Below, in pieces: positions 46,101 to 56,500 of a stretch of DNA of 64,000 bases. The stretch is from Acanthaster planci (Eukaryota; Echinodermata; Asteroidea; Valvatida; Acanthasteridae), in the NCBI RefSeq assembly GCF_001949145.1, contig NW_019091391.1, positions 1,086,487-1,150,486 on the forward strand. The letters are read 5' to 3'. The notes beneath the pieces are model-generated. The model made no database searches, was not told the DNA's origin, and saw nothing but the letters and a program-made list of their open reading frames with translations. The stretch's first letter is position 1, and each line of letters opens with the position of its first letter. Position numbers and translations under genes: made by a program.

Positions 46101-49100
46101 GCAACAATTAGGCATGCGCGACACAGCAACAATTTCATTGGTCGGAATATTAAACACTCTCAAACAGAAGGGCACGGGGTTATCAAAATTGTAAACACAA
46201 AATAGCTGTTCTGACATAACAAAATAGAAGCGCAGAATACTTCAGGCTTACCGTCGAAGCAGTCGATTGGGTAATTGTGGAGAACGCCACCGTCTACAAA
46301 TACGTCTTCTTCCTTGGACATTACCTTGTATCTGATGGGCATCATAAGACCTTCCGATCAGAATGAAATAGTTGATGACACAGTGAGATGTCAACCGTGG
46401 AGCAGCATTTTTCATCACAGCACAACTCTCAGAAAAACGCCGCTGAAATCCTGCCATCGACGATGCAGATCAGCTAGGTTTGGTGCTCGTGTCGTGCATT
46501 TTGCGACGAGAATGTTATTTCTCCCGTGTGAGATACGGTGCATGCGAAAGGACCCTCCCATCTAAAGAATTCTGGGTGTTTCGAGTTGGAACTAACGAGG
46601 TTTTAACACAAGCTCATACGGTCATGATCATATTCTGCCCTTGAATATCATATATCTTTGATGATAATATTTGCATGAAGCTGCGGTATGGAACTGCACC
46701 TTGAAAAGGCAAAAATTGCTTGAGTTTTTCTCAGGAAGTGAGGCATCTCACAGAATGACCCGAAAACTAACCAGATTTAATTTAGTTTTTAACAGATATC
46801 CAATAAATCTTGAATGGTGATGATACTGAAACTGTTCAAAGGCAAAGCTTGCTTCGTATCAATTTCAACTCGACACCCACAAACAATATCAGGAATACCA
46901 AACTTCCATCTCCCTGCTCCGTGGAAAACCTGCGGGGCATAAGATTGCGGCCAGAGAAGCGATAAAACCTACCCGGCACTGCGGTAGACGCACGAATAGC
47001 CAGGGCTATCGGCATGTCTGGCGTCGTCTTGACGTGGAGATATTCAGCTCCCAATCGATTTAACGACACGGTAGTCAGGCACAACTCCCGTCCAGTCTTC
47101 TGATAGAGCTGATGAGTAGGATGAAAACAAAACAATAAAAATACCGAAATCACTGATAACGGTTAATTCACATGAACAAAAACTGTGTTTCGCGATAACA
47201 CACTTTTCTAAAGAGGTTCTTGCCACCTTTCTTAATTATGTGGACATGTTTCATTACTATTGTCAAGACTATTATTCAGGGACAGTGTTTAGTAATAGTG
47301 AACATTAATTTGTTACAAATCGGACACGTTATGTTAAAAGCATGTTTTACAGGGTAACGGCACGCTTACTTTTCAAAGCTAAGCAATTTTTAGGATTTTA
47401 AACAAGTGTCGATTTTGAAATTCAAACATCACGACCACGAAAAGATGTAAAACACTAGAAAAGAATACAGTGTCAAATTTAAATTGAATGCAAAATTACT
47501 GTTATTTACTTCCGGGGACGTAAGGTTTGGATAATTTGCCAAAAATTATGTAAATACGCACACAAGTTTCCTTCATGAACAAGGCTGTTATATATAACCT
47601 GCCCCCTCCACTTTCCAATTTTAAACATCTGGAAACTCTCAGGACCTGTTCCTCATCGAAGGTTTTTACCTGCTGGAATGTTAGCTCTGGATTGCCAAAT
47701 TTATTGCAGATTCGCTCGTGGAAATATTCCATCAACTTATTGGCAGGATGGGCACCCATCTTGCGGTAGAGATTAAAGGCTGCCCCGATTAGACCAAACC
47801 TGGCATCTATTTAAAAAATAATAATTAATATCAATCTTTACCAACATTTGTCTGGACCTGGAATATGCTCAAGAGTAGGTTTGCTTGTTCGTTTGTTCTG
47901 ACAATTCAGTGGACCATTTGTGGCAAGTTCATTTTTGATATGGGGCTTTGCACACTCACAGCTTTACACACTTTGCAGTCCCCTGAATATTTCACGACAA
48001 AGGCACACATTCAGCACAGCAAAGGTTGCATGCAAACTTCATATTAAAGCGAAAGGTCCTCAAAATAGTGACGATTACTGTTACGGACGAAAGGCCTTGA
48101 ACCAAACCTTATAATGTGTGCATGATTTAATGTTCTGCTCTAGAACAGCTTATGGGTTTAGCGTTGAACCGAGCCTTAATCTTATACCTACAGCGGGGAT
48201 CCGTGAATCCGGGACTGAAACATTTTTGGTCTTACCCGTAAACAAGGTGCTCACGTTGAAAGAGAACATGTCCTCCATCTCGAAGGAGTCGTAACCAAGG
48301 GCAACGAAGGCGGCCATCATGGCTCCAATGCTGGTCCCAGAAAACCTCTTCAGGTTCTGGGTAATTCCCACCTCTTCCAGAACCTGAAAGATAAGTACGA
48401 TTTTAAGTGACGAATACTCCACATCCATCGGGTCGCACAGACGGCTGTTTCTCACAGCGACCAACAGTTAAACTCCAGCAGCAAGAGAATCTTGTTCAAT
48501 GTGGCAATCATTTCCGCACGACACTGAGTCTTTTGTGCAATATAATAGTGTGAAAGCAAGTGGTGTACCCGGAGATGGGAGGTAAGAGTCTCCCTGGAGA
48601 CATGTTATTATTTCATTTTCCTAAATAAATAAATTACTTGTTAAGAAATTGAAACCACTGAGACTTCCGAAACGGCACTACCACCTTCAGGGGGAGGGGA
48701 GAGTTGAATTTCCTACGGATGAAAAAATGTCATTAATTGTCATTTTTCAAAATCCAATTTGCCCCCTCCCCGCAAAAGCCCCTACACACGCCACTGTAGA
48801 AATAATTTCATGTCAAAACACCACGAGAAGTTTGTAAAAGTTACTAAAACGTTCCCAGCGGCTGCGTAGACCTATAAAATCCATTGCGTGCGCTTTTATA
48901 CAGTCACAGACGGCCTTCCGGTGTGGAAATGATAAGGAATCTGAGCTTAGGCCTAACGCTGACCTGTTAAATTTCTTTTCATGGAAACTATAGCCCCAAT
49001 GTGTACGTCAATACGCAGTGTAAATCTGTGAACTTATTGTTTCCGTCTTTGAAAGACGAAAGAATGCTGTATACATGAACTTCACTTCCACTTCAAGCAA

Positions 49101-49913
49101 AGTCCAACAGTCATCATGTGAGAGTCGCCTCAAACGTTCTGTAAGGCCCACATTTCTGAGGCTTCAAATGAGCAGGCTTGGCGCGGCATACACTTTTGTC
49201 AGAACTGTTCATGACTATACTGCGTCTCTCGCTCAGTGGACTATTCACGGCCGTCTACGTGAAACCTTCAGCCGAACACAACATTTTGTTCACGCACACT
49301 GGCCCATTTCAACAAGGACTGACCTAATATAAAAAACAGCCCTTCATGAATTATAAGGTGACCAAGGCTTTCGGAGGTCAAGAGGGTCAGGCGCCGTATT
49401 CAGGCTGTCAAGTAACTACATGTACGGTGAATCATAGCTGTCAGTCAACCTAATGCTTTTGTTTTGCTTTTCAAGCAACCTGTGTCGAAGGTGTACGGCT
49501 TAAACACTGTAGTGTGGTTCTCAAAATTGGCTGTAGGCTGAAACAAACACTTAGGACCTAACCTCTTTATCCTGGAAGTCATGGTGAAGTTTATTTTTAA
49601 ATTAGATTTTTTTCCCTGCCACTTTTCTTAAGTGACAAACTATGCAAGAAGGCAATCTGTCAAATCAGCAGTTCTGAAAGGTCGTCTGAGGTATGGTCCG
49701 AGCACCTCCCGTGTTTTGAACCATGCCATTGAACTAAAGACGCGGCCGCAAACTTACCCTGAGCGCACCGACGTAGGCCAGTCCCTTACTGCCGCCCCCC
49801 TGCAAGGCAAGGTTCTCGAATGGGAACTCATAGCCCGCCAGTTCTTCGCTCTCCTCCGGGGTGAGTATGGGTTTTCTCTTAAAGTGGACCCTGATGTCGT
49901 TCGTTCTGCTCAT
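42988..49913 (-). CDS. Patatin-like phospholipase with EF-hand pair inserted in the catalytic domain (12 exons)
   Basis: Join (minus) 49913-49758, 48383-48236, 47806-47670, 47108-46973, 46350-46252, 45893-45778, 45443-45337, 45035-44888, 44723-44610, 44378-44217, 43776-43681, 43149-42988; 526 residues, consistent phases throughout. Patatin hallmarks: oxyanion loop QGGGSKG (38-44), nucleophile motif GTSIG (68-72, Ser70), and the dyad aspartate in DGG (212-214). The predicted activity is lipid acyl hydrolase or phospholipase A. A charged linker (265-325) follows, then EF-hand 1 DKDQSGTISRQE (331-342) and EF-hand 2 starting DINGNGEVS (379-387). The patatin fold then resumes with ANRISF, RTIGINTGYLGSTDF and GTIYFLREY. 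KTIG and RTI...TTDF-like motifs are known from bacterial-type patatins, so the EF-hands sit within that domain rather than beside it. No signal peptide or membrane segment is visible, so it is probably cytosolic or peripheral on membranes. No vertebrate orthologue was recognised. Confidence 0.88.
43681..43776 (-). CDS. Phospholipase exon 11 (patatin C-terminal motif)
   Basis: Residues 442-473, phase 0 on both sides, donor GTGAGA. It encodes DRTIGINTGYLGSTDFLM, a motif found near the end of the catalytic domain in bacterial-type patatins. Its presence after the EF-hands shows that the EF-hands interrupt the domain. Confidence 0.88.
44217..44378 (-). CDS. Phospholipase exon 10 (end of EF-hand 2, return to patatin fold)
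   Basis: Residues 388-441, phase 0 on both sides, donor GTATCA. It starts IEFDELMAFAEKKG, the end of the second EF-hand loop and its exiting helix. It ends SALVETLVVNANRISFK, which resembles the patatin helix preceding the RTI motif. The insertion boundary therefore falls inside this exon. Confidence 0.82.
44610..44723 (-). CDS. Phospholipase exon 9 (EF-hand 2, first part)
   Basis: Residues 350-387, acceptor CTGCTCCAG, donor GTAGAT. It encodes the linking helix (AAELAFTCEDAKLLF) and the loop start DINGNGEVS. Joined to exon 10, the expected glutamate falls at loop position 11 instead of 12, so either the splice site or the loop is slightly unusual. Confidence 0.78.
44888..45035 (-). CDS. Phospholipase exon 8 (EF-hand 1)
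   Basis: Residues 300-349, phase 2 in and 0 out, donor GTAAGT. A basic segment (RKRSHAHEEKSR) precedes a canonical EF-hand: helix QALAKFVAVLNRH, loop DKDQSGTISRQE with D, D, S, T and E at the metal-coordinating positions, and exit helix FKESLEG. Confidence 0.9.
45337..45443 (-). CDS. Phospholipase exon 7 (charged linker)
   Basis: Residues 265-299 and part of 300; acceptor GCCTTTCCAG, donor GTAGTC, phase 2 out. It encodes a charged linker (YSENEAESFKTALEERA) with no domain of its own. The frame was chosen because it fits the phases on both sides. Confidence 0.75.
45778..45893 (-). CDS. Phospholipase exon 6 (patatin core, KTIG motif)
   Basis: Residues 226-264, acceptor TTATTTCTTTAG, donor GTGGGT at 45777. 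It ends NNEKTIGAVL, the strand that follows the catalytic Asp region in bacterial-type patatins. The frame stays open beyond the donor, but only this donor gives the phase needed for exon 7. Confidence 0.82.
46252..46350 (-). CDS. Phospholipase exon 5 (catalytic Asp, DGG motif)
   Basis: Residues 193-225 and part of 226. It carries VFVDGGVLHNYPIDCFD, whose aspartate (212) is the catalytic-dyad acid. The acceptor at GATCGGAAG gives ...VPGLMMPIRYKV..., which matches the usual patatin spacing. A rival acceptor 17 nt downstream (CCCATCAG) would need a different exon 4 donor and yields a shorter joint. Confidence 0.85.
46973..47108 (-). CDS. Phospholipase exon 4 (patatin core)
   Basis: Residues 148-192 and part of 193; acceptor CTCATCAG, donor GTAGGT, phase 1 out. 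It encodes LYQKTGRELCLTTVSLNR and ALAIRASTAVPG. The RASTAVP segment is the conserved helix and turn that precedes the DGG strand in patatins. Confidence 0.87.
47670..47806 (-). CDS. Phospholipase exon 3
   Basis: Residues 102-147, phase 1 in and 0 out, donor GTAAAA. It encodes FGLIGAAFNLYRKMG followed by KLMEYFHERICNKFG and LTFQQ. This is the helical region between the nucleophile and the next strand, where bacterial-type patatins show a similar 'F..L...TF..L' pattern. Confidence 0.83.
48236..48383 (-). CDS. Phospholipase exon 2 (nucleophile serine)
   Basis: Residues 53-101 and part of 102; acceptor TTATCTTTCAG, donor GTAAGA, phase 1 out. It encodes VLEEVGI, then FSGTSIGAMMAAFVALGYD. The central GTSIG is the GxSxG nucleophile elbow with Ser70. 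Confidence 0.92.
48384..49757 (-). other. Phospholipase intron 1
   Basis: A 1.4-kb intron between the oxyanion-loop exon and the nucleophile exon (donor GTAAGT, acceptor CTTTCAG). No gene or repeat was recognised. The other ten introns of this gene are 164-622 bp and were not found to hold features. Confidence 0.75.
49758..49913 (-). CDS. Phospholipase exon 1 (start codon, oxyanion loop)
   Basis: Residues 1-52, donor GTAAGT, phase 0. It starts MSRTNDIRVHFKRKP and contains the glycine-rich loop LALQGGGSKGLAYVGALR. The ATG has A at -3. The frame stays open a little upstream and a CAG lies 14 nt before the ATG, so a 5' exon with a longer N-terminus is possible but not needed. Confidence 0.85.
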
Positions 49914-52460
49914 GTTGAAAGACTGTCGATCGGGGTAGTTCAGGCTGCGCGGACTGACACCAAGGCAAGGTTAACCTTAACAGTGACGAAATCGCTTTTA
50001 CAGGAAACACAATTAACGACGGATTCACCTGCCTGCCGACAGTGTATTGTATGTACATGTACATGTACACTGTACAGTCATGGAGAAATGTGTAGTCAAC
50101 CAAGGTCAACAGAGAACAAAACGCATGAAGGTTAATGCACCCTATTCTTGTAACTCGCGGTTCAAAGGGCTTGGTCAATGATTGGAGTGGCGTAAATCTG
50201 TGTTGGACATTGGGGGATGGGGGGGGGATGACTTGTCCGGCCATGAAAATTTAAAGGGGGGTACCATATACACTATACATGAATGGGGGAAACGTTCATG
50301 ATAAAGATGTACAATGTACATCTGTAATGTATATCAACTTCATGCAGAATCTTACATCAAAATGGTACATTTGTGGCTTTTTAAAAATTGCTTTCCCCTT
50401 TTGTGATATTGCTAATATTCTAGTCATTTGGAAATCCTGAAAATTCTTCACAGTCGACATTTTTTTTGCTCATCACAAAAAAAGTTGGGGGGGGAGGTGA
50501 TTCAATAGCACACCCCCCCCAAAAAAAAACAAGCGGAGGGGAGATATATATACCCCCATCCCCAGGATTTACGCCGATGATGACGGGTGCTCATGTGGGC
50601 TACATCGATATTTTACGCAGTTATTCAAAAAGAACCTACGTGTTATATGGTTGAACACACCGATGCGAAGTGCAGTGTACGGAATGAAACAGCCACGCGC
50701 AGTCCATCTAACCATGGAGGTAAAATCTAACTAACCAGTCACCCAGTTTTCCCGCGTACGTGTCCCGTATGTGTACCATTTCTAATGGTACATGTACTTA
50801 AGCAGTATCTACTGCTTAAAAGGGGCGTCACAGAGTCAAGGGGGGGGTATTGAGCCTCCTCACCTTATCATCCGGTTAAATCTGAACCTATTCTATTGTT
50901 AATGTATCTGTCAAAAATGTTCAAGAATTCCGGGCCGTCAGCCCTGATAAAGCCGGGTGCGGAATGTGTCCTCCCCTCGATATTTGCTCTAATATTTGGC
51001 GGAGCGCATTTTTCCGGGCCGAGTCTTCAGAAGTTTATCTCAGTAACAGTCATGTGTCAAGGTCGTTCTGACACTGATTTCAGGAAAATCGAACATATCA
51101 TTATCGGTAATTTTTTCCCGAGACAAGCCAAATAAATTTTGACACTTTCGTGCTCAGTACATGTGAGACCAAAACTTCACATCACCACAAACAAAACCCA
51201 ATGTTGGATTGAATTCAACCGTTACCAATATACTCATAGTGAATGTCTCTACGAATATCCAAAATTTCAATAAGACAGGGCATGGAACAATCAAGAACTT
51301 CTGCGACGCAGAATCAGTCCCCCGTCTGTGAGATGATCTGAATAATTCCGGCGCTATTAGGGTGGAAAAATTGTGCACAACTACACTCGTTGTCAATATA
51401 CAATTACGACCACATTGGGATGGAATCAAGCTTCACTGAGAAGACTCATGTTCAACCTCGTCCCACAATCTGGTTTGTTGACGCACAGAACACATGGCCA
51501 CCCCCAGGTCAGAACTGCCTCTTGGATGCTACTCCAATAGAGCGGAAATAGGCATAGAGTAAACAAAGCATTGCTTTAGATAACTATGGTCTGTTAAAAA
51601 AATCTCCAAGGTGACGAACAATAATAAAAAGTGGTGCAAATATTAAACATAAAAAAGCAGACAACTATCTTTCTTGCTGCACTTTTATTTACCTAAGCGT
51701 AGCGAAACTTTAATTTATAGATTAAAAAAAAAAGACAGCACACAATATCATTACCAAGATCGTAACGGTGATGAAACAACATGCACTAGAAAGTACCTCC
51801 TGTTGGTCTGAGATGGTTTTGAAGTCAAAAAGACCGTTTCGATTTGGCCCAAATTAAGTATAGAAACTGACAAAATGCTTACATGCAGACAAGTGGAACT
51901 TTGGATAGTTCAGCCGGAAATATCCCTACAAATAAGACCAGGAAGTAGTCGAAGCCATTTTGTAAAAATACAATTGGCAAGGAAGGCACTATGTGTACTT
52001 AGTGTTACATTTTCTTCAGTGATAGGACCGGCAGATATTTCCAAGTGCGTCTGTCAGAAGGGATGAATCTGTCATTAGAAAATGAGTTTAAAAACCTCTA
52101 TTATCTACACACTTGAAAATCTACATCTTAAAATCTGTTTTAAAAGCTCACAAATGGCTACTTCATTTTATGACCCCTAAAAAACTGGACAGAAGCTTAA
52201 TATAAATTTAACTGACCTAGTCCAGAACTGCTTGGGTCGAGGAACCAGTCTAAAAGAGGGCCACCTCCATTCTATCAACTTGTTGATTCTAAGATCTGTT
52301 CCTTTTAATTATTTGCTTTCTATAGTAAATTCCTCAACGAAAGCCTGGAATCCACTGATGTGTGATTGTCTTATTCAAATTGGAAAGGTGGAAAAAAGGC
52401 AAGATACTTTTTACCTTAGGCTCTCCATACCCTTTTCTCGACGTAAAATAACTGTATTGA
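49914..52460. other. Intergenic region between the phospholipase and SPARC
   Basis: No gene is supported. It should hold the phospholipase promoter near 50 kb. An ACATGTAC-repeat tract lies near 50.05 kb and poly-G/poly-C runs near 50.2 and 50.5 kb. A minus-strand AATAAA at 51684-51689 could be a distal SPARC poly(A) signal. Confidence 0.45.
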
Positions 52461-52834
52461 TTTGCTTTAATAAACCTTTTGCGAGTTCAATTTGAATAAA
52501 ACCTGGTACACTGAGTTCTTTGAATTCACGTGAACTTACCAATATGAATTCTCCATACAAAGGACACCGTTGCTATACCTCGCGATTCGGGGCAAGCTTT
52601 TGCTTAGTTACATGAGAGACGCGTTGCACCAATGCACTGTTTTCAATGGATAAGAAGGGCACAAAGGAACCAGTCCATTCCAGAGATGGTGGTCGCTATG
52701 CAAAAGCTTGCCCCGAATAAAATGGTACAGCAACATCGTCTTTAGTCTGGGGAATTCAAATTGTTACGTTTATGATCAGATAGCTCAGTGTGCCAGATTT
52801 TATTCAAATTTATCTCGGAAATGCTTATTGCAAA
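52461..52834. repeat. Long imperfect palindrome (foldback element) near the SPARC 3' end
   Basis: The left arm 52461-52603 and right arm 52700-52834 are inverted copies around a 96-nt loop. The inner 19 bp are perfect (ATTCGGGGCAAGCTTTTGC against its reverse complement). Further out, GAATAAAACCTGG pairs with GAATAAAATCTGG and TGAATTC with GAATTC. It is most likely a foldback MITE. If transcribed in the SPARC 3' UTR it would form a long hairpin RNA. Confidence 0.85.
52799..52804 (-). promoter_or_regulatory. Candidate SPARC poly(A) signal
   Basis: A minus-strand AATAAA lies about 730 bp past the SPARC stop, inside the right arm of the foldback. It is the first canonical hexamer I found downstream. 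Use is unproven. Confidence 0.35.
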
Positions 52835-53534
52835 GTTACTTTCACATTCTTTGTGAAAAATTGGTGTTTAAAACGACTGTGGAGCAGACGTGAAATTTTT
52901 TCAACAGAAGTGATTTGTACCCACACTGATAAAATATTATCCATTTGTTTCTTTGCTTAGTGAATGAAAAAAGCCACGATTTGCAGTGATTTACATGGTA
53001 TCTGCCTGACTGAAAAAAAAAACACAGGATACAGTTATTACAGGCACATAATCAGGTTTACGTCAATCATCAAGAAGGGACAGAGGCAGCCTGCAACCGA
53101 ATATCTACAGCTTTCCAGAAATTGTAAACAATGGTTGGTAAAAAAAAAAAAGTGGCAACTGTTGATAAAACTGGCAGTGAACAGGCTACGATCTGCAACC
53201 ATTATTTATATACACTAACAAGAATTCAAGGCACGATGTGTTCAAATATGAACATTGAAATCAGTAACGAGGTATGTGTAATCTTGATAATTCAAGCACC
53301 AAAATATAATAACTATGCGATATGTGCAGGAGTTATTACGTCAAAATCTAGTTCAGGTTTTCTCTCAAAACCACTGACCAGTTTCTCACATGCATCAACA
53401 ACATGATTTAGTTTTGTTCTAAATTTACCAAAACAGTTGGCAAAAGGAAGACGGATTGAAAAAGTAGCACCATGATCTTGAGTTGTACAGCAAGGTAGCA
53501 CGCTTTCTTTATCTCTGAGTCAATCAACCGTAGT

Positions 53535-53551
53535 CTAATACAAGATCTCAT
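53535..53551 (-). CDS. SPARC: SPARC terminal coding exon 6 (17 nt)
   Basis: A strong acceptor (TTTCATTTCAG after a T-rich tract) joins the phase-1 G of exon 5 to give DEILY and TAG. The C-terminus thus reads GLNDDEILY, close in length and character to the DxDKDLVI-type end of vertebrate SPARC. The remainder of the exon is 3' UTR. Confidence 0.8.
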
Positions 53552-56500
53552 CTGAAATGAAATTAAAAAAAGGAACGCTTGTAAAACAAAGTAAAGAACT
53601 TGGCAAAATCATGGGCAAGGGGACACTTGCTTTAGAAAATATGGGAAAACAAAGAAAACTGAATGGAAAGAAAAGACAAATGAAAACAGGGAAAGCAAAC
53701 AATTGCCTGTTTTCATGAAACTCAGAACTGACCCGCTTCAGTATTGAGGGTTTGTAGTCTGCCAGTATTGAGTGCTTCGCCCCCAAAGGAGTCACGCCCC
53801 CTTCTTCAAAAAGTTGCCAGAAACATCTATTCCCGCAAGCAGTCTGCCTCGAGCAGAAGCACCTTACCATTAGTTGAAAACAGTCGGGTTGGTCAGGAGG
53901 GTTCGTTTTGTTGGTAGCGACGTGAAGCAAGGCACGCATCTCATAGTCGTTGGTGAACCAGCGTAATTCAGTTCCGACTAAAGGAACCTTCGTTGCTATT
54001 AAAATAATTCCCTCCCTTGGTCCAGTTCGAGGCCCAGACGAATAACAATATGTTGTTGGCTAGTGGCCTTTTTTTGCTTGGCAAGTTTGCTTTCAACACT
54101 TGGCAAATTCATGTATTTAACAGACCTTCAATGAGAAGGGACTAATTTGGCAACCGAAGCTTAACATTATTATTCTAATGACACCACACTCTAATGCAGG
54201 TGATGTGTGCATATTATGCGTCCCTTCGACCAGTACGGTATTTCGGATTTGCCAAGATGCCAAAACATGCATGAGGGTGGTGCGACTGTGCCAGTGGCAT
54301 CGCGTCAGATCAGTCGGAGCCACAACTGGCCCTATCAAGATTGACGCTACTCACCATCATTCAGTCCCATGCACTTGCCCCACTCCACGATAGAGATCAG
54401 GTCGTCGTCGTTGGTGTCGCAGCTGGCAATGAAGGCATCGGTGCAAGGCTCCATGGGAAGGAGCTGGGCCCGCATGGGCTTCAGCTCTGCTGTGCTCAAG
54501 TGGCTGAGGGAGAAACAGAAACAAATCAAGATGTGACCTAAGTACTTGCTCTGCTAGCATTTCAACGGGAACAGTGCAAAGTCTGTCATAAACCTGTATC
54601 ACTCCACTTAGACCAACAGGGTTGAGATTGTCAGTTTTCAACATATCTGAAACTGTGTATAAACTGTCAGGTGCATTTCTTCCTATCCGCCTTGAGCAGG
54701 AGCACCCCCTCACTGGTTGAAACAGAGCCATGTTGGTCGGGAGTGTTCATTTTGTTGGTAGCTATGCGACTGCAACACTTGCCTTTCACAGTTGTTCTTG
54801 AACCAGCGAAAGGCAGTTACTACCAAAGGAGCCTCCGTTGCTGGGAAAATTGCGCCCTCTCTTGGTGGCACTCAAGGCTCACACAGATAATACCTGAGTA
54901 GATGGCATGCTATCAACTACTCTCTCACCACAGGATGTCATCTAGAACTGAAATATCTTCCTGTCCCTACCCAGCCAAGGTTCAAACCTGCCTGTCCACT
55001 CCCAGTAAAGTTTTTTTGAATGCATGTCTGAAGAAAGGTTTGTTGCAGAGTCCAGTAAATGGGTCATTCCATGAGGTTGGGCACAATTTGTGACGGTGTC
55101 CTTGTTACATGGGTAACTTTTACCACCTGTCATGACCTGACAAGTAGGTCATTTACTTTGTAGAAATAACACACCTCTGTATTCAGCCTTGCAAGATGTA
55201 TAATTTGGAATCCACGTGCAGGGAAATAGCTGTTCATTTTTACGTAACAATGGACGCCGTCACAAATTGTGCCCCGACCTCATGGAATGACCCAGATGAT
55301 GAAGTGGTCTGATGAGACCAGACTCATACTGCAATCCACTCACAAGTCGTTCGGTGCAATGTCCATGTTGAAGAACTTCCAGTGCAGGGGGCGTCGCCAG
55401 GGCTTAGTCTCCGCCTCAGCCTCCTTCTCCACTCTGCGCTCCTCCTCGTCCAGTCCGCCCTCTTGCTCAGCCCACCCTGACAGCTCCTTCATGACCTCGA
55501 AGAACCAGGTGCGCATGCGCTCCGGGAACATGACCAGGTCGGCCGGGTTGCACTGCTCCATGACTGCGGTACGAATGAGGAAGTATTGCTCCATTATTTG
55601 TGAACTCAAAACATTTCCACAAAAGGGTTGCTCACTGACTTATTGCCATTTAAGGAAACAACAGTGAATCACCACACAAAGGCAAATTTTGAATAGCAAC
55701 ATATTAAAAATCCACCATTTTTTGTGTGCACAATGAATGCAACATTGAGTTTTTCTTTCCTGGAATGAGATCACTGCTCATGAAGATCAAAATTTACATT
55801 AGAATAAAAACCAAAACGGCATCAAAATACTTTTCAAATAAGTGAGACAAAAATGTGCCACCAAGGCTAACTAAAACATGACATTTTTAAGGATTTTCCT
55901 CACGTGGCACACAACACACAAATGCTTGTTTGTGCCCCTCTTGATTGGCGCTCGTGATAACTTCAAAAACCTGGATGACAACCTTACATGTATGTCTTTT
56001 GTCACCTAGCCGAAAATAAAACTTAAAAAATGGAAGACTGAGGGCTTCCTACTTTTGCAGGGGCCAAAATAATCGAGCTGCTCCACATCCATCTCTGTTG
56101 GGTTGGCACAGCGGAGCCGGTAGAGCTCACACTGGCTGCGGTAGGTCACGTTGGTGGTGCTGCAGACTTGGATGAACGGGTCATTCTCCTCCTCGGGACA
56201 CAACTCCACGCAGTCGCAGTAGGGGGCGCCATTGCCGTCCACATAGCAGGTCTCGCCCGGTGGACACTGCAAGGTGTGGCACTTGTCTGGGGTGGGAGGG
56301 TGGGTGGGACCGTTGGAGGGAGGGGGTGTTAAACAGAGAGGTTAAAACACTGGCCTGTCGGATGTGTTGGAAAGAACTGCACTGAAGTTAAACTTTTTCT
56401 ACTAAATGATATGCATGATGGTCAAAGCTTGGTTGTTGCATTATGTGACGCTTTGATACAAAAATGCCAGCATTTGAGTGTCATTTTGATCAGTTCAGAC

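Larger units (their letters stand above)
54504..55343 (-). other. SPARC: SPARC intron 4
   Basis: An 840-bp intron largely made of two elements: dispersed-repeat copy C (54684-54885) and an inverted-repeat MITE (55061-55293). Confidence 0.8.

Noticed and set aside
49879-50244. Minus-strand open frame of 121 codons over phospholipase exon 1
   Set aside because: It is in a different frame from the patatin motif frame and ends at a stop just inside the exon; a shadow.
54117-54142. Alternative SPARC last exon starting near 54142
   Set aside because: It would encode GLLNT and stop, but its acceptor is weaker and the ending is unlike SPARC; the 53551 acceptor with DEILY fits better.
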